Assembly (NCBI GenBank): GCA_019739215.1
Contig: JAHHDR010000040.1
Span: 1 to 60,170 of the forward strand
Direction: 5' to 3'
Length of the DNA: 60,170 nt
Origin: Rhizobium sp.
GTDB taxonomy: Bacteria > Pseudomonadota > Alphaproteobacteria > Rhizobiales > Rhizobiaceae
The notes under the pieces were generated by a model. It was not told the origin of the DNA. It ran no database searches and saw only the letters and a program-made list of their open reading frames with translations. This document shows positions 46,821 through 55,049 of the stretch, in pieces; the stretch's first letter is position 1; every line of letters begins with the position of its first letter. Both the position numbers and the translations under genes were made by a program.

Positions 46821-47714
46821 TCAGTGCTCCCAGAAATAGACGGTGGCGGGCTCGGGCTCCCAGACGCGGGCCGAGGCGATGCCGGGAAGATTCACCAATG
46901 CCCTGTATTCCGAACCAAAGGCGACGTAGCGGTCGGTCTCGGCCATGACGGCCGGCTTGCAGGCGATCGGATCGCGGAGCACGCCGAAGCCATTCTTGGT
47001 GCCGACGACGAAGGTGAAGAAGCCATCGAGGTCGCGGATGGCGCCTTCGAGCGCCTGGCCGAGGCTCTTTCCCCTGGCCATTTCGGCCGTGAGATAGGCG
47101 GCGGCCACTTCGGAATCGTTCTCGGTTTCGAAGGTCATGCCAAGGCGCTTGAGTTCTCGCCGCAGATTGTTGTGGTTGGAGAGCGAGCCGTTATGGACCA
47201 GGCACTGGTCGGCACCGGTCGAAAACGGATGGGCGCCGAGCGTCGTCATCGCCGATTCCGTTGCCATGCGGCTGTGCGCGATACCGTGGGTCCCGCTCAT
47301 GTCGCGGATCGAAAAACGCGAGACGACATCTTTCGGCAGGCCGGTTTCCTTGTAGATCTCGATGGCGTCGCCCGATCCCATGATGCGGATGTCGGGGCTG
47401 ATCGCCGAAAGCGCCTCACGGGCTGCGTCCATCTGGTCGCGCGCCACGGTGACGACCGCATGCGTGTCCTTGACCAGAACCTCACCCTTCAGGCCGAGGC
47501 GGCCGAGCGCGTTGTCGATCTCGACGAAGTCCCGCGCCGGCCGTGAGGACTGCACGGTGATCTTGGCGCTGGCTGCCGATGGCGCGCCGTAGATGGCGAT
47601 GCCGGCACTATCAGGCCCGCGATCGGTCAGCGTCACCAGCATGTCCGACAGCATGGCGCCGAGTTCGGGCTCCAGCGATTTGTCCTTCAGGAAGAGGCCT
47701 GCAATGCAGCACCT
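46821..47714 (-). CDS. glxB: GlxB/MgsA: class II glutamine amidotransferase, start codon lost
   Basis: The conserved family start MCGIAGLFLKDK is readable as RCCIAGLFLKDK: the ATG position is AGG (47712-47714) and Gly3 is Cys (47706-47708), both single-base changes. A TGA stop lies two codons upstream, and no other start precedes the catalytic Cys. The first ATG, 47654, begins after the nucleophile region. Downstream the frame is intact to 46821 (DRGPDSAGIAIYG, SHGSLSNHNNL-type region). The domain hydrolyses glutamine for the GlxCD synthase. As sequenced it would be inactive. Confidence 0.8.
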   Translation of the reverse strand, partial: RCCIAGLFLKDKSLEPELGAMLSDMLVTLTDRGPDSAGIAIYGAPSAASAKITVQSSRPARDFVEIDNALGRLGLKGEVLVKDTHAVVTVARDQMDAAREALSAISPDIRIMGSGDAIEIYKETGLPKDVVSRFSIRDMSGTHGIAHSRMATESAMTTLGAHPFSTGADQCLVHNGSLSNHNNLRRELKRLGMTFETENDSEVAAAYLTAEMARGKSLGQALEGAIRDLDGFFTFVVGTKNGFGVLRDPIACKPAVMAETDRYVAFGSEYRALVNLPGIASARVWEPEPATVYFWEH

Positions 47715-47739
47715 GTTTCACCTGTCAGAAAGTGTGTGT

Positions 47740-48126
47740 TCAATTGGGGCGCTTGCGCGCCGTGACTTCGATTTCGATCTTCATTTCCGGCTTGTTGAGA
47801 CCGCAGACGATCATGGTCGCCGCCGGTCGGATCTCGCCGAAATATTCGCCGAGGATGGGGAAGACCCGGTCCACATCGGCGGAATCGGTGATGTAGTAGT
47901 TGGCGCGCACCACATCAGCGAGCGAGAAGCCCGCCTCCGCCAGTGCCGCCGCAATCGTGTTCATCGTGTTGCGCGCCTGGTCTTCGACGCGGTCGGGCAT
48001 CGTCATCGTCGCATAGTCATAGCCCGTCGTGCCGGCGACCCAGCAGAAGTCGCCGTCCGAGACCGCGCGCGAATAGCCTGCGGTCTTTTCAAAGGGAGAA
48101 CCGGTGGAGATCAGCCGCCTGGCCAT
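47740..48126 (-). CDS. RidA family protein (enamine/imine deaminase)
   Basis: 128 residues, normal for the RidA/YjgF family: SRAVSDGDFCWVAGTTGYD, RNTMNTIAAALAEAGFSLADV and a C-terminal KPEMKIEIEVTARK. RidA proteins deaminate reactive 2-aminoacrylate and related intermediates. Its frame is intact, in contrast with most of its operon mates. It is upstream of glxB on the same strand, 25 bases from the repaired glxB start. A specific role with amine metabolism is inferred from position only. Confidence 0.85.
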   Translation of the reverse strand: MARRLISTGSPFEKTAGYSRAVSDGDFCWVAGTTGYDYATMTMPDRVEDQARNTMNTIAAALAEAGFSLADVVRANYYITDSADVDRVFPILGEYFGEIRPAATMIVCGLNKPEMKIEIEVTARKRPN

Positions 48127-48210
48127 GGAATGCCCTCGTTGCGCATTCCCGTTCGTATCACTGCGAAGAAACTATTTCAACTTTCATGAAATAAAAACTT
48201 TCCGGCCGCG

Positions 48211-48886
48211 CTATCGTCTCTTGCCCTTTTCGGGATAGGAGATGATGGAGAGATAGCGCGCCGGCAGCTTCTCCAGAACCTCCGGCCCGTGCGAAGCATC
48301 GGCGTCGAAGAACAGGCTGTCGCCGGGCTCCATCAGGTAGAGCGTGTCGCCGTGGCGGTAGCGGACCGATCCCTCAAGCATGTGCAGGAATTCCAGACCC
48401 TCGTGCTGGAAGGTTGGGAAGATGTCGGAATCTGCGGTCAGGGTAATGAGATAGGGTTCGACCACAACGCCCGATCCGTTCTGCCCGAGATGGCCGAGCA
48501 GATTGTACTGATGGCCGGCGCGGGTGCCGCGTCGCTCCATCTCCACGCCCTCGCCCGCCTTGACGAAGGTGGCGCTGCGCTTTTCCTCGAAGCGGCGAAA
48601 AAAACGCCGTCACCGGCACGCCGAGCGCCTGGGCCAGCGCCTGCAGCGTGGTCAGGGAGGGCGAGGTGTTGCCGTTCTCTATTTTCGACAGCATGCCGAG
48701 CGAGATGCCGGTGGCACTGGCGAGGTCCGAGCCGGTGATGCCGAGCTTCTTGCGCAAGGCGCGAACCTCGTGGCCGATCGCGATCTCGAGATTGTTGACC
48801 CTGACATCGCGAACCGCGTGCGGATCCTGATACGGGATCGGTCCGCCGGTGGGTTTCGCCATGTTCTCGCTTCCGGATTTCGCCAT
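48211..48886 (-). pseudogene. XRE-cupin transcriptional regulator, homopolymer frameshift
   Basis: The start MAKSGSENMAKPTGG at 48886 has GGGGAG upstream. The helix-turn-helix (GHEVRALRKKLGITGSDLAS to KIENGNTSPSLTTL) is in frame, but a run of seven A (48598-48604, six expected) shifts the frame after VTAFF. The cupin domain resumes in the next frame (GVEMERRGTRAGHQ through EFLHMLEGSVRY to PEKGKRR). Repaired length is about 224 residues. Regulators of this type control amine and amino-acid catabolic operons in rhizobia; this one is first in the glx set. Confidence 0.85.
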
Positions 48887-48962
48887 CAGGCTCCCCGCGT
48901 CTTGAATGGCAGGAAAGATTGTCAAATTCCGGTGGAATTGCAAGCGCGTCCGGCAGACCGGA

Positions 48963-49421
48963 TCAGTGATCCTGGCGCGTGGTGGCGGCAGCGAGCGCGC
49001 CGGTCAGGCGCGTGAAATTCTCCCGGAGCCGTCGCTCGGTCGCCACCGCGACCTCGGGATATTCCTGCAACATGCGATGGAACAGCACCCGGCTGATGCG
49101 CATGACCTCGCTCTCTGTCTCGGCCGTGGCAGTGAAGTGACGCGACGCCTCCGAGATCATCGCGATCTCGGTGAGGATCGAGCCGGGACCCGCCTCGCCG
49201 ATATCCCGATCCTTGCCGGCGGGCAGGTCGCGGGTCAGCTTGAGCCGTCCGCTCAGGACCACGAAGGCGCAATCGGCCGAAGCGCCCTCGCGGAAAAGGA
49301 CATGGCCGGCTTCGAGACGACGCCGCTCGGCGCCGAAGGCGAGCAGCCGCAGGTAATCGTCGGAGAGCCCGTCGAAGATCGACAGTCCCTTGAGCAGCGC
49401 AATATCTTCGCGGAGGCCCAT
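48963..49421 (-). CDS. Cyclic nucleotide-binding domain protein
   Basis: 152 residues consisting of a single CRP-type cNMP-binding domain (about 10-130): FDGLSDDYLRLLAFGAERRR, LFREGASADCAFVVLSGRLKL and GPGSILTEIAMISE. The ligand-phosphate Arg region (in the phosphate-binding cassette) reads GSILTEIAMISEASRH rather than the canonical GELAL-R pattern, so ligand binding is uncertain. No helix-turn-helix follows, so it is not a DNA-binding CRP. It begins 8 bases after the cenR-type gene and is probably co-transcribed with it. Confidence 0.8.
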   Translation of the reverse strand: MGLREDIALLKGLSIFDGLSDDYLRLLAFGAERRRLEAGHVLFREGASADCAFVVLSGRLKLTRDLPAGKDRDIGEAGPGSILTEIAMISEASRHFTATAETESEVMRISRVLFHRMLQEYPEVAVATERRLRENFTRLTGALAAATTRQDH

Positions 49422-49429
49422 CCGGTGTC

Positions 49430-50113
49430 CTAGGGAATGATCTTGTAGCCGCCATTCTCGGTCACGAGAATTTCGGCATTCGACGGATCTTTCTCGATTT
49501 TCTGGCGGAGCCGGTAGACGTGGGTCTCCAGCGTGTGCGTGGTAACACCCGAATTGTAGCCCCAGACCTCTTCCAGCAACTCGTCGCGGGTGACAGCCTT
49601 CTGCGCTGCGCGGAACAGATAGCGGATGATCGCCGCTTCCTTTTCCGTCAGCCGGATCTTCTTGCCGTCGGCATCGGTCAGCAGCTTCTGCGCCGGCTTG
49701 AAGACATATGGGCCGACATTGAAGGTGGCGTCCTCGCTCTGCTCATACTGCCTGAGTTGCGCCCGGATGCGGGCGAGCAGCACGGCAAAGCGGAATGGCT
49801 TGGTGACATAGTCATTGGCGCCGGCTTCCAGGCCCAGGATCGTGTCGGCATCGGTATCATGCCCGGTCAGCATGATAATCGGCGACTTGAAGCCGCCCTT
49901 GCGCAGCAGCTTCACCGCCTCGCGCCCATCCATGTCCGGCAGGCCGACATCCATGATCAGGAGATCGACATGCTCGCCGCGGACAGTCGCTATGCCCTTG
50001 GTGGCATTCTCGCCCTCCATGACATTGAATTCATCGTAGAGGCGAAGCTGCTCGACCAGTGTCTCGCGCAGGTCCGCATCGTCGTCGACCAGCAGAATGG
50101 TGCGGGCTGTCAT
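49430..50113 (-). CDS. cenR: OmpR/PhoB-type response regulator, CenR-like
   Basis: 227 residues: a receiver domain (DDDADLRE, phospho-acceptor D in IMDVGLPDMDG, T in MLTGHDTD, K in YVTKPFR) and a winged-helix output domain ending NSGVTTHTLETHVYRLRQKI...GGYKIIP. The sequence matches the CenR group of alphaproteobacteria, which controls envelope integrity with the kinase CenK. Adjacent genes (an L,D-transpeptidase and a cNMP-domain protein) fit an envelope theme. The gene is intact here, but the copy at 59484-60168 is frameshifted. Confidence 0.85.
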   Translation of the reverse strand: MTARTILLVDDDADLRETLVEQLRLYDEFNVMEGENATKGIATVRGEHVDLLIMDVGLPDMDGREAVKLLRKGGFKSPIIMLTGHDTDADTILGLEAGANDYVTKPFRFAVLLARIRAQLRQYEQSEDATFNVGPYVFKPAQKLLTDADGKKIRLTEKEAAIIRYLFRAAQKAVTRDELLEEVWGYNSGVTTHTLETHVYRLRQKIEKDPSNAEILVTENGGYKIIP

Positions 50114-50233
50114 GGTGGCAAATCTTCCGATATTGAATTAATTCAAGCTTGGTATGCCAGATTTGCGATACAACACAAGGGTTACACCCGGATTCCGCGT
50201 CTGGCGGCATCCCGAGGCAACGGTTCTTCAGCC

Positions 50234-50767
50234 ATGATACGCCAGACGATCGACGAAATCATCGTGCGCCCGGCACCCGGCGATCCGCGACGGGCGATCG
50301 TCCAGGCGGGCAGCCTGAACTTCCGCGCCGCGCTCGGGCGATCGGGTCGTTCGAGCCGGAAGCGGGAAGGCGATGGCGCCACGCCGATCGCCGCAATGCG
50401 CATTCTCTACGGCTTCTACCGGCGCGACCGGCTCGCCGGACCGCTGGCGACCCGGCTACCGATGGCGACAATCGACGCTGCCATGCTGTGGTGCGATGCG
50501 CCGGCCGATGCCAACTACAACAGGCCGGTTCGCGCGCCCTTCGTTCCGAGCCACGAGGACTTGAAGCGCGGGGATGGCCTCTACGACATATGCCTGGTGA
50601 TGGACTGGAACATGTCGAGCCGGCGCCGCAATCTCGGCTCGGCGATCTTCTTCCATTGCGCCCGGCCCGGCTATCCGCCGACGCAGGGCTGCGTGGCGAT
50701 CGACCTCCGCGACATGCGCCGGCTCCTGCCGCTGATCGGACCCCGGACGGTGGTCAGGGTCGTGTGA
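50234..50767 (+). CDS. L,D-transpeptidase family protein (YkuD)
   Basis: 177 residues. The catalytic segment is FFHCARPGYPPTQGCVAI, with the cysteine nucleophile in TQGC and the His in FFHC. Family members form 3-3 cross-links in murein or attach lipoproteins. No clear signal peptide is visible after the ATG at 50234 (MIRQTIDEIIVRP), so an alternative start upstream or a non-exported protein remains possible. It is divergent from cenR and convergent with sixA (14-base overlap). Confidence 0.8.
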   Translation: MIRQTIDEIIVRPAPGDPRRAIVQAGSLNFRAALGRSGRSSRKREGDGATPIAAMRILYGFYRRDRLAGPLATRLPMATIDAAMLWCDAPADANYNRPVRAPFVPSHEDLKRGDGLYDICLVMDWNMSSRRRNLGSAIFFHCARPGYPPTQGCVAIDLRDMRRLLPLIGPRTVVRVV

Positions 50768-51273
50768 GGGATTTCGGCGTTACGAAGTGAACAAGCGTAG
50801 CGCCGGCCGGCGCGACCTCGGTCCAGTCCTCGACCGGGAGCGAAAGGACGGCAAGCGCGGCGGTCGGGAACTTCTCCCGCAGGCGGGCCCCGGCCCTACC
50901 GCCGTCATCCGCCATCAGCAAGCTGGCTAGGTCCTCCATGCCAGGATTGTGGCCGATGATGAGAAGGGTTTCGACCGAAGGCTCGACGCCGTGGATCGCC
51001 GCGAGGATACGTTCCGCCGGCGCCTCGTAGATTTCGCCGACATCGCGCCTTGTGACCTTGCCGAGATCCGGCGCGACCAGCGCCCAGGTTTCCTGCGCGC
51101 GCCTGGCCGTCGAGACGAGTGCGACCGAAGGCTTCAACCCGTTTTTCGACCAGCCATCGCGCCATGAGCGGAGCCGCCTTGCGGCCGCGTTCGGCCAGCG
51201 GCCTGTCGGGATCCTCGACAGCGTCGGGCCAGGCCGACTTGGCATGGCGGAGCAGGATGAGCGTCTTCGTCAT
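50754..51273 (-). pseudogene. sixA: SixA-like phosphohistidine phosphatase, frameshifted
   Basis: The start MTKTLILLRHAKSAWPDAV (RHG motif) at 51273 reads well for about 45 residues. A run of five A in the coding strand (four expected, in WLVENGLKPS) shifts the frame, and the rest continues in the next frame: VSTARRAQETW, IGHNPGMEDLASLL. Repaired length is about 172 residues. SixA removes phosphate from His residues of phosphotransfer proteins. The same extra base is present in both arms of the inverted duplication. Confidence 0.8.
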
Positions 51274-51440
51274 TCAGGGATCCCGTTGATCTGGCCGGAC
51301 TGTACAAGTTTTTCCGGCCGGGGCGGTAACAATCGCGTATGATCGACCTATATGATCAGTCAGCGCGGCCCCCGCCCCCACCGTCGCGCCCTTTTCCCAT
51401 TTCCGCGCGACCTCAGCGCCTTTCGAAAGTGGAGACTTTC

Positions 51441-52271
51441 ATGTCCGAACAAACGCATGTTTCATTCCATGACGGCCATTCGATTCCCCAGGTCGGTCTC
51501 GGCGTCTGGCAGACCCCCAACGACACGGCCGTCACGGCCGTCAAGGCGGCACTGGAGGCCGGCTATCGCCATATCGACACCGCCGCCGCCTATCACAACG
51601 AGCAGGGTGTCGGCGAAGGCATCCGGCAGTCCGGTCTCGCGAGGCAAGATATCTTCCTCACAACCAAGCTGTGGAACGACGATCAGGGCTTCGACGCCAC
51701 GCTGCGCGCCTTCGACAAGAGCCTTCGGGAACTCGGCACCGACTACCTCGATCTCTACCTGATCCATTGGCCGTCGCCGCATCGCGGCAAGTATCGCGAC
51801 ACGTGGAAGGCATTCGTGCGGCTGAAGGAAGAAGGCCGGATCCGCTCGATCGGGGTCTCAAACTTCACCGCCGAGCATCTCGAGGCGGTCATCGGCGATA
51901 CCGGCGTGACACCTGTTATCAACCAGATCGAACTCCATCCCGATTTCCAGCAGAAGGCCATGCGCGCCACCCATGACCGGCTCGGCATCCGGACCCAGAG
52001 CTGGAGCCCGCTCGGCCAAGGCCAGTTGCTGCAAAACCCTGTCATTGCCGGGATGGCGGGCAAGCTGGGCCGCACGCCGGCACAGGTCATCATCCGCTGG
52101 CATATCCAGAACGGCCTGGTGGTGATCCCGAAATCCGTGACGCCGTCGCGGATCATCGAGAACTTTGGGGTATTCGACTTCGAGCTGGACGCCGACGCCA
52201 TGGCGGCACTCGACGGGCTCGACAATGCCGACGCGCGCATGGGACCGGATCCCATGACGGCGACGTTCTGA
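51441..52271 (+). CDS. Aldo/keto reductase (2,5-diketo-gluconate reductase-like)
   Basis: 276 residues. The TIM-barrel AKR motifs are clear: GYRHIDTAAAYHNEQGVG (catalytic D, Y), TTKLWNDDQG (K), LIHWPSP (H) and IPKSVTPSRIIEN (NADPH-binding). The start at 51441 (MSEQTHVSFHDG) has GGAG seven bases upstream; the frame extends upstream without another good site. Substrate is not known. It is divergent from sixA. Confidence 0.9.
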   Translation: MSEQTHVSFHDGHSIPQVGLGVWQTPNDTAVTAVKAALEAGYRHIDTAAAYHNEQGVGEGIRQSGLARQDIFLTTKLWNDDQGFDATLRAFDKSLRELGTDYLDLYLIHWPSPHRGKYRDTWKAFVRLKEEGRIRSIGVSNFTAEHLEAVIGDTGVTPVINQIELHPDFQQKAMRATHDRLGIRTQSWSPLGQGQLLQNPVIAGMAGKLGRTPAQVIIRWHIQNGLVVIPKSVTPSRIIENFGVFDFELDADAMAALDGLDNADARMGPDPMTATF

Positions 52272-52392
52272 CGTCCCGCAATGGCACGGAAATCCTCGCA
52301 CTGCAGGAAACTGTCAGCCACGTTGCCAGACACTTGCTGACTTCGCTCCACAACGGGACGACAATCATTTCCCGTGAAAGGAGGCGGGTGTC

Positions 52393-52638
52393 ATGAAGAA
52401 AATGGCATGGAATCTCCCGATCATCGTCGAGGATCCCGATACAGGAGCACCGCGGACGGTCAGCACCGTCCGCCAGGCACAATCGGTTCTTCACGATCAC
52501 TGGCCCGACACGTCAGGCAGCCGCTACCGCGCGGCGGAAGCGGCTTGCGACGGCGCCATGCATGGCGAGACCGAGGGCGAGACGGCACGCAAGGCCTTCA
52601 TCGACGCGGCGATCGAGGCACATCTGCACCTCGGCTGA
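52393..52638 (+). CDS. DUF982 domain-containing protein
   Basis: 81 residues matching the rhizobial DUF982 pattern: WNLPIIVEDPDTGAPRTVST, a central LHDHWPDTSG, then GETEGETARKAFIDAAIEAH. These small proteins occur in many copies in Rhizobiales; their function is unknown. AGGAGGCGGG lies 7-14 bases before the ATG at 52393, a very good site. Confidence 0.8.
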   Translation: MKKMAWNLPIIVEDPDTGAPRTVSTVRQAQSVLHDHWPDTSGSRYRAAEAACDGAMHGETEGETARKAFIDAAIEAHLHLG

Positions 52639-52668
52639 ACCTGATATCGACCATCAAGACTGAAGAGA

Positions 52669-52688
52669 AAGCCGCCAGACGGCGGCCT
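52669..52688 (-). terminator. Terminator hairpin after leuC (left arm)
   Basis: gccgcc-agac-ggcggc stem with flanking A/T pairs; on the minus strand it is followed by TTTCTCTT. It lies 13 bases after the leuC stop. The mirror copy is at 56909-56928. Confidence 0.7.
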
Positions 52689-52700
52689 TCCTGCCTGTGT

Positions 52701-54119
52701 TTATTTCCAGGTGCGGATATCGACGAAGTGGCCGGCGATCGCGGCTGCGGCGGCCATGGCCGGCGAGACGAGATGGGTGCGGCCCTTGAAGCCTTGGCGT
52801 CCCTCGAAATTGCGGTTCGAGGTCGAGGCGCAGCGCTCGCCCGGCTTGAGCCGGTCGTCGTTCATCGCCAGGCACATCGAGCAGCCCGGCTCGCGCCATT
52901 CGAAACCGGCGGCGAGGAAGATCTTGTCGAGACCCTCGGCCTCGGCCTGTTCCTTGACCAGGCCGGAGCCCGGAACGATCATGGCATTGACGGTCGAGGC
53001 GACGGTCTTGCCCTCGACGACCTTGGCGACCTCGCGCAGGTCCTCGATACGGCCATTGGTGCAGGAACCGATGAAGACGCGATCGAGCGTGATGTCGGTG
53101 ATCGGCGTGCCGGGCTTGAGGCCCATATAGTCGAGCGCGCGCCACTTCGACGTGCGCTTGTTCTCATCAGCGATCTCATCCGGGTTCGGCACGACGCCCT
53201 GCACCGAGATGACGTCCTCGGGCGACGAGCCCCAGGAAACGATCGGCGGGAGTTCGGCGGCGTTGAGCACGACGACGCGGTCGTAATGGGCGCCTTCGTC
53301 GGACTTCAGCGTCTTCCAGTATTCGATGGCCTGCTCGAGCTGGGCGCCCTTGGGCGCGCGCGGGCGGCCCTTGATATATTCGAAGGTCTTTTCGTCGGGC
53401 GCGATCAGGCCGGCGCGGGCGCCGCCTTCGATCGTCATGTTGCAGACCGTCATGCGGCCTTCCATAGACAGCGCGCGAATGGCTTCGCCGGCGAATTCGA
53501 TGACGCTGCCGGTGCCGCCGGCGGTGCCGATCTCGCCGATGATGGCGAGGATGATGTCCTTGGCTGTGACATGGTCGGGCAGCACGCCATCGACCCGGAC
53601 CAGCATGTTCTTGGCCTTCTTCTGGATCAGCGTCTGGGTGGCGAGCACATGCTCGACCTCCGACGTGCCGATGCCATGCGCGAGTGCACCGAAAGCGCCA
53701 TGCGTGGAAGTGTGGCTGTCGCCGCAGACGATGGTCATGCCGGGCAGGGTAAAGCCCTGTTCGGGGCCGACGATGTGGACGATGCCCTGGCGCTTGTCAT
53801 GCTCGGAATAATATTCGACGCCGAATTCGGCCGCGTTGGTCGCCAGCGCCTCGACCTGGATGCGGCTTTCCTCGTTCTTGATGCCTTCATAACGGTCCAT
53901 CGTGGTCGGCACGTTGTGGTCGACGACGGCGAGCGTCTTCTCCGGCGCGCGGACCTTGCGATGGGCCATGCGGAGGCCTTCGAACGCCTGCGGGCTGGTC
54001 ACTTCGTGGACCAGGTGGCGATCGATATAGAGGAGACAGGTACCATCGTCCTGCTGGTCGACGACGTGGTCGTCCCAGATCTTGTCATAGAGGGTGCGGG
54101 GTGCGCTCATGGGGTTCAC
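52701..54119 (-). CDS. leuC: 3-isopropylmalate dehydratase large subunit (left arm)
   Basis: 472 residues, full length. The [4Fe-4S] cysteines are in GSCTNGR (about residue 348) and GCSMCL (about 409-412). Other aconitase-family motifs are GDSHTSTHGAFG and VVDHNVPTT. LeuC with LeuD interconverts 2- and 3-isopropylmalate in leucine synthesis. leuD is not in the window. An identical copy lies at 55478-56896 in the opposite direction. Confidence 0.97.
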   Translation of the reverse strand: MNPMSAPRTLYDKIWDDHVVDQQDDGTCLLYIDRHLVHEVTSPQAFEGLRMAHRKVRAPEKTLAVVDHNVPTTMDRYEGIKNEESRIQVEALATNAAEFGVEYYSEHDKRQGIVHIVGPEQGFTLPGMTIVCGDSHTSTHGAFGALAHGIGTSEVEHVLATQTLIQKKAKNMLVRVDGVLPDHVTAKDIILAIIGEIGTAGGTGSVIEFAGEAIRALSMEGRMTVCNMTIEGGARAGLIAPDEKTFEYIKGRPRAPKGAQLEQAIEYWKTLKSDEGAHYDRVVVLNAAELPPIVSWGSSPEDVISVQGVVPNPDEIADENKRTSKWRALDYMGLKPGTPITDITLDRVFIGSCTNGRIEDLREVAKVVEGKTVASTVNAMIVPGSGLVKEQAEAEGLDKIFLAAGFEWREPGCSMCLAMNDDRLKPGERCASTSNRNFEGRQGFKGRTHLVSPAMAAAAAIAGHFVDIRTWK

Positions 54120-54181
54120 CGTGAATTACAGGGATGAAGGAAGGCAGGAATGCAATCCGGCCCAACGGCCGGTATCGGGCG

Positions 54182-54292
54182 TCAGCCGAGATGGGCGGTG
54201 GCGCGACCAGACAGGGCAGCAAAGAAACGCTGCGGCAGGCGCTTGCGGTCCTGCAGCACGTAGAAGAACTTCTTTGATGCGCGCTTGCTCAT
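54182..54292 (-). CDS. 36-residue basic protein upstream of leuC (left arm)
   Basis: A short frame starting MSKRASKKFFYVLQDRKRLP and ending RATAHLG, rich in K and R. It precedes leuC by 62 bases on the same strand, and a 6-bp hairpin (ccggcc/ggccgg, 54157-54172) lies between them. I do not recognise it; it is not ribosomal protein L36. The frame, the start and the position support a real small gene, but nothing shows a function. The mirror copy is at 55305-55415. Confidence 0.4.
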   Translation of the reverse strand: MSKRASKKFFYVLQDRKRLPQRFFAALSGRATAHLG

Positions 54293-54334
54293 GATCCGTG
54301 CTTTACCACCAGTTTGAAGCGACGGCAACGGCAA

Positions 54335-54760
54335 TCAAAGTGTGAATGCTCGAATGCCGATCGCCGTCGCCGCGTCGTGAAGATGTCGATCAAGGGTGGC
54401 CAGTTCAAGCTCCAGCCGTTCGGCAATAGCGCGGTGGAGAGCATCGCCAGCGCGGAGCTTCAGACTCTCTTGATGAGCGAGCCGTGCTGCTCGTTAAAAA
54501 TCAATACGTCGCACCGGGACAACCGTGAAATACTCCGAGACATATGTTTGGAAAACCCGTTCGGCAGCATCGCGTGCGGCCACGGCGATCTGTCGTGTTC
54601 GCAGTTTTAGAGACAAGGCAGATCTGAATTCCACAGTGACCCAATCGCTGACCACGATGCCCGTTGGGTCGCACCCGGAAAACCAGTTCTGGATCGCCTC
54701 GGACTTTTTCTCCGCAACAGTCAGCGGCACGAAGATCGAGGTATCAAAATAGAGCTTCAA
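54335..54760 (-). pseudogene. vapC: VapC-type PIN-domain toxin with internal stop
   Basis: The PIN fold starts MKLYFDTSIFVPLTV (D6) and runs 88 residues to an in-frame TAA at 54494-54496. Reading on gives 52 more residues in the same frame, with AGDALHRAIAERLELELATL, the C-terminal PIN acidic site, ending FTL at 54335. So the toxin is a 141-codon gene interrupted by one ochre codon. It would be an RNase that acts with VapB. Codons from 54439 downward lie inside the inverted duplication arm. Confidence 0.75.
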
Positions 54761-55020
54761 TACCTGTTCTCATCCCGCATCCGTCGAATGAAATCAGCTG
54801 CGGACTCGGTCTGCATCGGCTGAGACTGTGTCAACTCGCGTAGCGCGGTGATATCAATTCTGTCGCGCGGTTGGTCAGGCGCCGTGCTTGCGGACGTTAT
54901 TCCCTCTAGCCGGGCAACGGTCTTGCCGTCCTTCTCGATCAGGATCGTCTCACCTGCCTCTGCGCGGCTGACGAGTTCCTCGACCTGATCCCTGATATCG
55001 TCGATCTTTATGACACCCAT
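54757..55020 (-). CDS. vapB: VapB/Phd-type antitoxin
   Basis: 87 residues starting MGVIKIDDIRDQVEELVSRA. The N-terminal Phd/YefM-type pattern (EAGETILIEKDGKTVARLE) binds DNA as a dimer, and the acidic C-terminus (TESAADFIRRMRDENRY) would cover the PIN toxin. It overlaps vapC by four bases (ATGA). It lies wholly within the 718-bp single-copy centre. AGGA lies nine bases before the ATG at 55020. Confidence 0.8.
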   Translation of the reverse strand: MGVIKIDDIRDQVEELVSRAEAGETILIEKDGKTVARLEGITSASTAPDQPRDRIDITALRELTQSQPMQTESAADFIRRMRDENRY

Positions 55021-55049
55021 ATTCGGCAATCCTGTTCCCGAAGATCGTA

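Larger units (their letters stand above)
49428..54439. repeat. Left arm of a 5-kb inverted duplication
   Basis: Positions p and 109597-p are reverse complements from 54439 outwards to the cenR region. One extra base in the right arm (59864-59866) shifts the sum to 109598 beyond it. The left arm carries cenR, an L,D-transpeptidase gene, sixA, an aldo-keto reductase gene, DUF982, leuC, a 36-residue ORF and the 3' end of vapC. The inner boundary is sharp, at 54439/54440. The outer boundary is set by the window end, not by loss of identity. Confidence 0.95.

Noticed and set aside
44734..46839. Very long plus-strand open frame (about 700 codons) opposite glxD-glxC
   Set aside because: It is antisense to well-recognised glx genes, has no domain I know, and is explained by the strong GC and codon bias of the real strand. 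Similar antisense frames occur opposite pyc, ctpA, amtB, pncB and leuC.
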